DNA from: DASXUX01 sp036504595
GTDB taxonomy: Bacteria; Planctomycetota; SZUA-567; H5-PLA8
Reading direction: 5' to 3'
NCBI GenBank assembly: GCA_036504595.1
Contig: DASXUX010000069.1
Location: 1 to 64,000 of the forward strand
Length of the DNA: 64,000 nucleotides
This document shows, one piece after another, positions 49,903 to 56,537 of the stretch; within the stretch, counting starts at the first letter, position 1, and the number at the start of each line of letters is the position of its first letter. Position numbers and translations under genes: made by a program. The notes beneath the pieces were generated by a model. The model worked only from the letters and a program-made list of their open reading frames with translations. It had not been told where the DNA came from and ran no database searches.

Positions 49903-50736
49903 ATGGCGATCCTCAAGGACGTGGCTCAAGTCCTGCACGTTTATGAGACGGGCAACACCAGCCTGGTGGCGGTGATGCTTGGGCGGAGGTTGGGGCAGTT
50001 TCGGGCTCACGCGAAAGGGTGGCGGCGATGGCCGAAGAAGGGGTTTGAGGGCGGGCTGGATTTGCTGGTGCGCGGGCAGGTCGTGGTCTATCCGCGAGCG
50101 GGCGAGAATCTGTGGCTGCTGAAGGAGTGGGACGAGCGGGCGAGGCCGGCGGTGGGGCGCTCGATGGCTCTGCTGCGCTCGGGCAGCTACCTCTGTGAGT
50201 TGACGGAGGCTCTGACGCGGCACACGGCCGGGTCGGTGCGCGAGGAAAATAGTGGCTCCGACGAGGCGGTCACGCGAGCGAAGCTTTACGATCTGCTGGC
50301 GGAGGCCGCGGAGGCGCTGAGCAACGGCTCCCGGCCGGGAGCGCTGCTGCTGTCCTTTACGCTGCGCGCGCTGGAGAATGAGGGGCTGCTGCCGGAACTG
50401 GACGTTTGCACGGAATGCCAGAGTCCTTTGTTGAAGGATACGAAGGGACTCAAACCGGTCTGGCTGACCGGCGAAGGCGTGCGCTGCGGGCAATGCATGC
50501 AGGGGGTGGACGTGCAGAACGCCGGGGTCGCGGTCCAACGCGGCGTTTGGCTTTCCCCGGAGGCGTTGCGTGTGCTGCTGCACGTACAGCGCTCAGACAA
50601 ACCCGTGGGCGTGAGCGCCGCGGCAGCGCGGCAGTTGGCTCAGGCGTTGGCGGTGCTCGTGCACGGGACTTTGGAGCGCGATCTGCGCACACTGCCGGGA
50701 GCGATGCGGCTCGTTGCGGCGCTTGGAGCGCGGTGA
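49903..50736 (+). CDS. recO: DNA repair protein RecO
   Basis: A 277-aa protein. An OB-fold N-terminal domain (VLHVYETGNTSLVAVMLGRR, GQFRAHAKGWRR), a helical middle (SGSYLCELTEALTR) and a zinc-binding pair, CTECQSPL near 166 and RCGQCM near 191, are in the expected order. RecO anneals complementary strands and loads RecA with RecR in RecF-pathway repair. The length is slightly above the usual 240-260. Confidence 0.93.
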   Translation: MAILKDVAQVLHVYETGNTSLVAVMLGRRLGQFRAHAKGWRRWPKKGFEGGLDLLVRGQVVVYPRAGENLWLLKEWDERARPAVGRSMALLRSGSYLCELTEALTRHTAGSVREENSGSDEAVTRAKLYDLLAEAAEALSNGSRPGALLLSFTLRALENEGLLPELDVCTECQSPLLKDTKGLKPVWLTGEGVRCGQCMQGVDVQNAGVAVQRGVWLSPEALRVLLHVQRSDKPVGVSAAAARQLAQALAVLVHGTLERDLRTLPGAMRLVAALGAR

Positions 50737-50903
50737 GGAGCAGCGTTCAGGGTTCAGGGTTCAAAGACGGGAAATGGCGATGCAAAGATGAAAGGCGTGG
50801 GGCTTTGGGGCATCTTAACCGATAAGTATTATTGCACTTGAGGGGATGGCCAGCTAAAACTGTGGCGTTTCCGTGGTGCAAGGCAAGCAGTCTGAGGGTG
50901 GTC

Positions 50904-51863
50904 ATGCGACCGGGCAAGGCATTGTTTTTGATTTCATTGGCGCTCTGCGCAAGCGGGATGCTCTGCGCGGCGGAGACCGATCTGGCGGAGTGGGTCAACG
51001 AAGGCAAATGGCCGCGCGGACCGCTGTCGGTGGAGCCGACGCCGGACCGGCAGTCGGGCAAGGCCAAGCGATTGCAGGAGATCGGGGATTCGCGGCAGGC
51101 GGCGGAGCAGTATCGACGGCTGGCGGACGTCTACAGCGAATCGGATCTGGCCGAAGAAGGATTGGTGCTTTCGGCGAAGAACTATCTGGCGGCCGGCGAT
51201 TACACCAAGTGCCGCGATCAGCTAAGCGAACTGCGGCGGCGCTATGCAAATCCGAGCTTTTTGGATTCCATCGGCGAAGTGGAAATTGCGCTGGGGCGCG
51301 GGTATCTGGAAGGAAAAGGCGAAGGCGGCACGTACCGGCTCCGGAGCCGCCTGCGCAAGGCGAACCTGATCTTTCAGCGTCAGTTCGACATGGACCCCGA
51401 AGGACGCTGGGCCGATGACGCGCTGATGGGATTGGGACAGTGCGCCGAAGTCCTCCACGATTACGACACGGCGATCAAGAAGTTCAAGGAACTGCTCGAG
51501 AAGTATCCGCGTTCGGAGCTTCGCGCCGAGGCTGAAGGCCATATCGCGTCGTGCATCAACAAGCGCGAGCCGCAGCCGGAGTACACGGAGTCTGAGACGG
51601 AAGAAGCGCGCAAGCGCATCCAACAGGCTCGCGATGAGGCGACGGCCGAGGATGTCGATCTGGACGTCGTGGCGCTGGAAGAAAACGAGAAGCTGCTTTC
51701 GGAGCGGCAAGCTCGCAAGCGCTACGAGCAGGCGCTGTTCTATGCGAAGAACAACCATTTCCGCGCGGCTGAAGTGTACCTGGAACTGCTGAAGACGCGC
51801 TTCCCGGACAGCAAGTGGGCGGTAAAGGGGAAGGAAGAGCTGGATAAGCTGAGACGGAGATAA
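50904..51863 (+). CDS. BamD/YfiO-like TPR protein
   Basis: 319 aa from ATG 50904 (GAGGGTGG just upstream; the frame opens at 50832). A signal peptide (about 1-22) is followed by TPR-type helices (LQEIGDSRQAAEQYRRLADV, DDALMGLGQCAEVLHDYDTAIKKF, NHFRAAEVYLELLKTRFPDS). A charged insert lies at about 235-275. The end, FPDSKWAVKGKEELDKL, is typical of outer-membrane assembly lipoproteins of the BamD type, although no lipobox Cys is evident (SGMLCAAE has one candidate). With lptE just downstream, a role in outer-membrane assembly is likely. Confidence 0.78.
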   Translation: MRPGKALFLISLALCASGMLCAAETDLAEWVNEGKWPRGPLSVEPTPDRQSGKAKRLQEIGDSRQAAEQYRRLADVYSESDLAEEGLVLSAKNYLAAGDYTKCRDQLSELRRRYANPSFLDSIGEVEIALGRGYLEGKGEGGTYRLRSRLRKANLIFQRQFDMDPEGRWADDALMGLGQCAEVLHDYDTAIKKFKELLEKYPRSELRAEAEGHIASCINKREPQPEYTESETEEARKRIQQARDEATAEDVDLDVVALEENEKLLSERQARKRYEQALFYAKNNHFRAAEVYLELLKTRFPDSKWAVKGKEELDKLRRR

Positions 51864-51930
51864 CGGCAGGGTTCAGGGCGCGGGGTTCAGGGGCGCGCAT
51901 CAGAACCGCGACCGTTAGGAAGCGGCGGCA
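51864..51930. repeat. word-like spacer and CAGAACCGCGACCGTTAG repeat
   Basis: GGGTTCAGGGCGCGGGGTTC-type words are followed by CAGAACCGCGACCGTTAGGA (51901-51920) and GCGGCGG. A related sequence, CGCGACCGTAAG, lies at 55981-55992 and another (CAGAACCGCGTCCG) near 49010. It is non-coding. Confidence 0.5.
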
Positions 51931-51995
51931 AAGCGCCGAAAGGCGCGACGGGGGCGAAACGGCAACAAGACGTTTCGGGGGACGGGGCTTAGAGA

Positions 51996-52520
51996 ATGAA
52001 GAGAACTGTATTGGCGTTGGGGCTGCTGGGATTGCTGCTGGTGGCCGGCGGCTGCGCTTATCGAACAAAGGGATCGCTGCCGCCGCACATCAAGACCGTC
52101 GCGGTGCCGGTGTTCACCAATCACACGTTCACGGGCGATTACACGCGAAAGATCGAAGTGCAGGTCACCGAAGCTGTGCGCAACGCGTTCATCCAGGCCG
52201 GGGAACTCAAACTGGCCGGCCGTGAAGACGCAGACCTGATCCTGGAAGGCGCGGTCATGAAGCTCGACCGCGAAGTGCTTCGTTCAGACCGCTACGGCGA
52301 TCCGGCGGAAATCCGGCTGGTGATCCGCGCGCGGATTTCGATTTACGATGTGAAGGAAGCCAAGTATCTGCTGAAGGACCAGCTCGTGACCAATTCCGAA
52401 AAGAACTTGGAATCCGGCGTCTTCAATCTGCGGCGTGGCGAAGACGAAAATCTGGGCACGAAGCGGGCCTTGGAAGACATCGGGCGAGTGATTGCACGAC
52501 GCGTGACGGAGAAGTGGTAG
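51996..52520 (+). CDS. lptE: LptE-like outer-membrane lipoprotein
   Basis: A 174-aa protein. The lipobox is LLLVAGGC (Cys at about 20), then YRTKGSLPPHIKTVAVPVF, KIEVQVTEAVRNAFIQAGEL and ADLILEGAVMKLDRE, the pattern of the LPS-assembly lipoprotein LptE (DUF/LptE group common in planctomycetes). LptE forms the outer-membrane translocon with LptD and supports export of lipopolysaccharide. It follows the BamD-like gene on the same strand. Confidence 0.85.
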   Translation: MKRTVLALGLLGLLLVAGGCAYRTKGSLPPHIKTVAVPVFTNHTFTGDYTRKIEVQVTEAVRNAFIQAGELKLAGREDADLILEGAVMKLDREVLRSDRYGDPAEIRLVIRARISIYDVKEAKYLLKDQLVTNSEKNLESGVFNLRRGEDENLGTKRALEDIGRVIARRVTEKW

Positions 52521-52576
52521 GGGGCGGTGATCAGTAGTCCGTTGTCAGTGGTAAAACAACGGACCACCGACGGTGA

Positions 52577-53101
52577 TTATTTTTCTTCCACCTGCATGTA
52601 CACTTCCGTCTTCAGCTCTTCGGGCTTGGTGTTGTCGGGATCGGAGACGTAGAACTCCCAGCCGGTGCCGCCTTCCTTGAGGCCCTTGACTTTGATGAAT
52701 TCTTTGAGCGCCTTGTAGGTGGCGGACAACTTCTCGTACGGGCCTTTGTGGACGGTGCTGGCGGCTTTGCCGCCGGGAAGTTCGCTGACGACGATCTCGC
52801 CTTGGCCTTTGGTGCCTTCGGCGACGACGAAGCCGGCTTCGATATTGAACTCATCCTCGCCGGCCTTCGTGTAGCGCGTCATCGGCGCAGAGAACGGCTG
52901 GATTTTGTTTTGTCCGGCGAAGGCGAACACTTTCGGCAGGATTTGGCCGAGCGCCGCACCGATCTCGGACTGTTTGATCTTTTTCTTGATGACCAGGGTG
53001 GTTTGCTTCTTCACGTCCTTGATCTGGATTTCCGGGGCGGCTTCGGCGGCGAGGAGCGCGAAGCAAGACATCGCCAGCAGCAGAGCGAAAAACGATCGCA
53101 T
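52577..53101 (-). CDS. secreted GyrI/AraC effector-binding-like protein
   Basis: 174 aa from ATG 53101, with GGAGGG about eight bases upstream. A signal peptide (about 1-21) precedes an effector-binding (GyrI-like, SOUL-related) fold: FSAPMTRYTKAGEDEFNIEA, GFVVAEGTKGQGEI, ASTVHKGPYEKLSATYKAL, WEFYVSDPDN, EVYMQV. The domain binds small molecules; an exported stand-alone version may act as a ligand-binding protein. No DNA-binding part is present. Confidence 0.85.
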   Translation of the reverse strand: MRSFFALLLAMSCFALLAAEAAPEIQIKDVKKQTTLVIKKKIKQSEIGAALGQILPKVFAFAGQNKIQPFSAPMTRYTKAGEDEFNIEAGFVVAEGTKGQGEIVVSELPGGKAASTVHKGPYEKLSATYKALKEFIKVKGLKEGGTGWEFYVSDPDNTKPEELKTEVYMQVEEK

Positions 53102-53121
53102 GCAACATTCCCTCCATCGGT

Positions 53122-53520
53122 CTACGAGTGTCTCGGCAGGAAACTGAACTCCCAGTTGGTTAGCACACCAAAGAGAAGCAACGTACACAAGAACTGCAGA
53201 ACTGTTCCGACCAGCGCGCCAAAAACGACATCGTTACAGTCCAGAGTTCCCGAGTCTTGCCACTCTCTCCTGACCAGTGTCGCCGCAGTGAGCCAGAACG
53301 GCCACCCGCAATACAGAAAACTGAAAGAGTATGAAATAGCCATCAGGCCGACTATGCTGCCGAGTGCAGCCACAAACAGCACCAGCGGACCAAGGCCAAA
53401 TCGAAGCCTGCTCGCGCGCGCGAGCCGTTTTGCGGACGTAATGGCTATCGCAACTGGCAAAACACAGTTTGCGGCGATGCAGATAACGGCAACCGAAGCC
53501 GGGCTATCGAGCATGAACAT
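53122..53520 (-). CDS. membrane protein, four TM segments
   Basis: 132 aa from ATG 53520 (GGGGAAG just upstream). Hydrophobic segments lie at about 8-30, 45-64, 66-82 and 100-122. The frame is open further upstream, but that part overlaps the sugar-isomerase gene and a hairpin. No family is recognised. It is followed after about 20 bases by the effector-binding gene on the same strand. Confidence 0.6.
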   Translation of the reverse strand: MFMLDSPASVAVICIAANCVLPVAIAITSAKRLARASRLRFGLGPLVLFVAALGSIVGLMAISYSFSFLYCGWPFWLTAATLVRREWQDSGTLDCNDVVFGALVGTVLQFLCTLLLFGVLTNWEFSFLPRHS

Positions 53521-53560
53521 CTTCCCCGTCGAAGGCGAGGCATACCGGCGCATCAGTGAA

Positions 53561-53592
53561 GCGGGCCGGAAAACCTGCGCTTTCCGGCCCGC
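53561..53592. other. perfect 12-bp hairpin after the sugar isomerase gene
   Basis: GCGGGCCGGAAA (53561-53572) pairs exactly with TTTCCGGCCCGC (53581-53592), with loop ACCTGCGC. It lies downstream of the minus-strand sugar isomerase gene. No T run follows on the minus strand, so it may be a factor-dependent terminator or mRNA-stabilising end. Confidence 0.55.
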
Positions 53593-53624
53593 TGTGTAAC
53601 GGACAACTAACAACTGACCACGGA

Positions 53625-54644
53625 CTACTTCGCCTGTTTCTTCTTGTCGAACTGCGCGTCGAAGGCGATCGCGCTGGGCTTGAAGTCGATGTCCTTGACG
53701 AACTGGCAGGCTTCCTTGGCGCCATGTTCGCGGTCCATCTTGCCGTCTTCCCATTCGACGGAGAGCGGACCCTGGTAGCCGACGTCGTTGAGCGCGCGAA
53801 TGATCTCTTCGAACTTGATGCTGCCGCGGCCCAGGCTGCGGAAATCCCACGAGCGGCGCGGATCGCCGAAATTGATGTGGCCGCCGAAGACGCCGACTTC
53901 GCAGGGCAGCTTCGACAGGTAGGCGTCCTTCATGTGGACGTGGAAGATGCGGCTGCCGAACTTGCGGACGAAGCCGACGTAGCTGACGTTCTGGTAAACG
54001 AGGTGGCTCGGATCGAAGTTGAAGCCGAAGGCCGGGTGGTGATCGACGGCTTCCAGAGCGCGTTCCGCGCTGGCGATGTCGAAGGCGATTTCGGTCGGGT
54101 GAACTTCCAGCGCGAACTTGACGCCGAGTTTCTTAAACTCATCGAGAATCGGAATCCAGCGCTTGGCAAAGTCCTTGTAGCCGGCATCGATGTAATCAGC
54201 CGGAACCGGCGGGAAGCTGTAGAGGTATTTCCAGATCGACGAGCCGGTGAAGCCGTTGACGATGTCCACGCCGATGTTCTTCGCGGCTTTGGCAGTCAGC
54301 TTCATTTCTTCCGCCGCGCGCTGCCGCACGCCCTCGGGCTTGCCGTCGCCCCAGATGCGGCCGCCGGTGGTGTCGATCGACTTGTGCCGTTCGTCGATTT
54401 CGTCGCAGACCATCTGGCCGGCGAGGTGGTTGGAGATGGCGAAGAGTTTCAGGCCGTGCTTGGCCAGGATTTCCTTGCGCGACTTCGCATAGGCCATGTC
54501 CTTGGCGGCCTTATCGACCTCGACGTGGTCGCCCCAGCAGGCCAGTTCCAGTCCTTCGTAGCCGAAGGCCTTGGCCTTTTCGCACATTTGTTCGAGCTTC
54601 AGGTCTGCCCACTGACCTGTAAACAGCGTGACCGGTCGTCCCAT
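53625..54644 (-). CDS. sugar phosphate isomerase/epimerase (xylose isomerase-like TIM barrel)
   Basis: A 339-aa TIM barrel of the AP-endonuclease-2/xylose isomerase-like family. Visible metal and substrate segments are YEGLELACWGDHVEVD, ISNHLAGQMVCDE, KFALEVHPTEIAFD (Glu), FGFNFDPSHLVYQ (Asp/His), FHVHMKDAYL (His/Asp) and LSVEWEDGKMD (Glu). Such enzymes isomerise or epimerise sugars or inositol derivatives, but the substrate is unknown. No signal peptide is present. A UroD-family gene lies divergently upstream. Confidence 0.9.
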   Translation of the reverse strand: MGRPVTLFTGQWADLKLEQMCEKAKAFGYEGLELACWGDHVEVDKAAKDMAYAKSRKEILAKHGLKLFAISNHLAGQMVCDEIDERHKSIDTTGGRIWGDGKPEGVRQRAAEEMKLTAKAAKNIGVDIVNGFTGSSIWKYLYSFPPVPADYIDAGYKDFAKRWIPILDEFKKLGVKFALEVHPTEIAFDIASAERALEAVDHHPAFGFNFDPSHLVYQNVSYVGFVRKFGSRIFHVHMKDAYLSKLPCEVGVFGGHINFGDPRRSWDFRSLGRGSIKFEEIIRALNDVGYQGPLSVEWEDGKMDREHGAKEACQFVKDIDFKPSAIAFDAQFDKKKQAK

Positions 54645-54747
54645 CGTCGTACCCTCCGTGGAATGCGAAAATGCGTATCGAGCCTCAACTCGAATAGCTT
54701 ACAAAACCATACGTAACGGGAGATTTTCGTCAACTGGGGAAAAGGTT

Positions 54748-54833
54748 TGGTGGTCTGGTGGTCTGGTGTCTGGTCATCTTGTCACGAGCTCTTTACCAGA
54801 CACCAGACACCAGACGACCAGACTACCAGGCAC
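54748..54833. repeat. inverted simple repeat (TGGTGTCTGG / CCAGACACCA)
   Basis: Copies of TGGTCTGGTGTCTGGT on the left (about 54750-54774) face ACCAGACACCAGACACCAGA on the right (54795-54814), forming a long potential hairpin around the loop CATCTTGTCACGAGCTCTTT. It lies between the divergent isomerase and UroD-family genes. Confidence 0.75.
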
Positions 54834-54900
54834 CCAAATCGCGGCTTTACTCCGTTCGGCCAGATTGGAAGATAGGCGCACTCTCTTGGGATGATCCGAC

Positions 54901-55995
54901 ATGACGCCACGCGAGATTGTTCGACGCACGCTGAAGTTCGAAACTCCAGAGCGGATCGCTCGCGACCTGTGGGTCTTGCCGCGCGCGCGCGAGCAGCACC
55001 CGGCGGAGGTCGCGCAGATCGAGGCGCGATTCCCTTCCGACCTGACGGGCGCGCCAAGCGTTTACCGTCCGTCAGCGCGCGTGCGCGGCAACGCATACGC
55101 CAAGGGAGAGCACATTGACGAGTGGGGCTGCTGCTTTACCAACTTGCAGTCCGGCATCATCGGCGAAGTGCGCAAGCCGCTGATTGCCGAGGCCAGCGAT
55201 TGGCGCCAACTTCAGCCGCCGTACGAGACTCTTCCCGAAAACAAAGCGGACGCACTGGAGAAGATTAAGCGAGCGTATGGAGAGACCGAGAAGTTCATGA
55301 TGGGCGGCTGCTGCCCGCGGCCGTGGGAGCGCTATCAGTTCTTGCGTGGCAGCGAAAACGCTATGATCGATATGGCGGTGCGCGACGACGACGTTCGCGC
55401 CTTGCTGAAGCGTATTCACGAATTCTATCTGGCGGAGTACGCGTTCTGGGCGGATTCGTGCGTCGATGCCTTGAGTTTTATGGACGATTGGGGCTCTCAG
55501 CGCGCGCTGCTCATTTCGCCGGCCGTGTGGCGAGAACTGTTCAAGCCGTTGTACCGCGAATATTGCCAGATCGCTCACAGCCACGGAAAATCTATCTTCA
55601 TGCATTCGGACGGGCACATCGCGGCGGTCTACGATGACCTGATTGAGATCGGCGTGGACGCCGTGAATTCACAGCTTTTCTGCATGGACATGGCGGACCT
55701 GGAGCAGCGCGCGCGCGGCAAGATCACCTTTTGGGGCGAGATCGATCGCCAGCACGTGCTCCCATCTCCCAACCCGCAGGACGGTCGCGATGCCGTGCGA
55801 AAAGCCGCTCGACATTTCTACGACACGCGCGGCGGAGTCATCGCGCAATATGAGCTGAGCGCCGAGTCCAATCCGGCCGTGGGCATGGCGATTTTTGAAG
55901 AATGGGAGAAGGTGGACCGCGAGCGGCGCGCTGCGCCGGACGGGGAGACGGGGGGACGGGGAGACGGGGCGAAACAGCAACGCGACCGTAAGTAA
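54901..55995 (+). CDS. uroporphyrinogen decarboxylase family protein
   Basis: A 364-aa protein. The start MTPREIVRRTLKFETPERIA is typical of the UroD-like group that includes corrinoid methyltransferases. Further family segments are DALSFMDDWGSQRALLISPA, FKPLYREYCQIAHSHGKSIF, HSDGHIAAVYDDLIEIGVDA and ITFWGEIDRQHVL. The haem-synthesis arginines are not apparent, so a role other than haem synthesis is more likely. The last 20 residues (GGRGDGAK and so on) run into repetitive DNA and may be a recent extension. Confidence 0.87.
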   Translation: MTPREIVRRTLKFETPERIARDLWVLPRAREQHPAEVAQIEARFPSDLTGAPSVYRPSARVRGNAYAKGEHIDEWGCCFTNLQSGIIGEVRKPLIAEASDWRQLQPPYETLPENKADALEKIKRAYGETEKFMMGGCCPRPWERYQFLRGSENAMIDMAVRDDDVRALLKRIHEFYLAEYAFWADSCVDALSFMDDWGSQRALLISPAVWRELFKPLYREYCQIAHSHGKSIFMHSDGHIAAVYDDLIEIGVDAVNSQLFCMDMADLEQRARGKITFWGEIDRQHVLPSPNPQDGRDAVRKAARHFYDTRGGVIAQYELSAESNPAVGMAIFEEWEKVDRERRAAPDGETGGRGDGAKQQRDRK

Positions 55996-56008
55996 GGGAG
56001 CGGTCGTC

Positions 56009-56066
56009 GCCACCCTCTCCCCCGCCGGGGAGAGGGTGGCGAGCGTAGCGAGCCGGGTGAGGGGCC
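56009..56066. repeat. left repeat of the DUF559 unit
   Basis: GCCACCCTCTCCC (56009-56021) pairs with GGGAGAGGGTGGC (56028-56040), followed by GAGCGTAGCGAGCCGGGTGA (56041-56060). A related copy lies inverted at 56425-56481. Confidence 0.8.
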
Positions 56067-56070
56067 ATGC

Positions 56071-56508
56071 ATGCGCAGGGACGGCACACAAATCACTCGA
56101 TCCAGACGCCTGCGTCGGGAATCTACACCGGCCGAGAAGATCCTCTGGGGCTCCCTCCGAGGCCGTCGTTTCTGCTCCTACAAGTTCCGCCGTCAATACG
56201 CGCTCGAACGCTTCATCCTCGACTTCTACTGCCCCGCACTGAAACTCGCGGTTGAACTCGATGGCCAGACTCACGTCGGAAAAGAGGAACACGATGCTGA
56301 GCGACAACAGGTGATCGAATCGTCCGGCATCCGCGTTCTGCGTTTCTGGAATCCAGACGTGTATGAACATCTCGATCAAGTGCTGCAGGCGATTTGGAAC
56401 GAATGCGAAATTCGCGCACAGAGTGGCCCCCTCACCCGCCGCGCCTCTGGCGCGGCACCCTCTCCCCGCGGGGGAGAGGGTAAACCGTGCGCGCTTCGGA
56501 GATCCTAG
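56071..56508 (+). CDS. DUF559 (VSR-fold) endonuclease-like protein, repeat-bracketed
   Basis: 145 aa. The DUF559 core spans residues 8-112: TPAEKILWGSLRGR, CSYKFRRQYALERFILDFYC, LKLAVELDGQTHVGKEEHD (E/D nuclease residues), GIRVLRFWNPDVYEHLDQVL. Such proteins have the fold of very-short-patch endonucleases. The last 30 residues (SGAAPSPRGGEGK) are translated from the right-hand repeat. Inverted copies of one palindromic repeat sit directly on both sides, a setting I know for many DUF559 genes and suggestive of a mobile unit. Confidence 0.85.
   Translation: MRRDGTQITRSRRLRRESTPAEKILWGSLRGRRFCSYKFRRQYALERFILDFYCPALKLAVELDGQTHVGKEEHDAERQQVIESSGIRVLRFWNPDVYEHLDQVLQAIWNECEIRAQSGPLTRRASGAAPSPRGGEGKPCALRRS
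56425..56481. repeat. right repeat of the DUF559 unit (inverted)
   Basis: GGCCCCCTCACCCGCCGCGC (56425-56444), then ACCCTCTCCCC (56457-56467) pairing with GGGGAGAGGGT (56471-56481). In reverse complement this gives the same order as the left copy: palindrome, GCG-rich spacer, GGGTGAGGGG. It overlaps the end of the DUF559 reading frame. Confidence 0.8.
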
Positions 56509-56537
56509 CTATGGGTGAGGGGGCGAAACGGAAACAG

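Noticed and set aside
33193..54833. CRISPR array among the repetitive spacers
   Set aside because: The repeated words are short, imperfect and contiguous, without constant-length unique spacers. No cas gene is seen.
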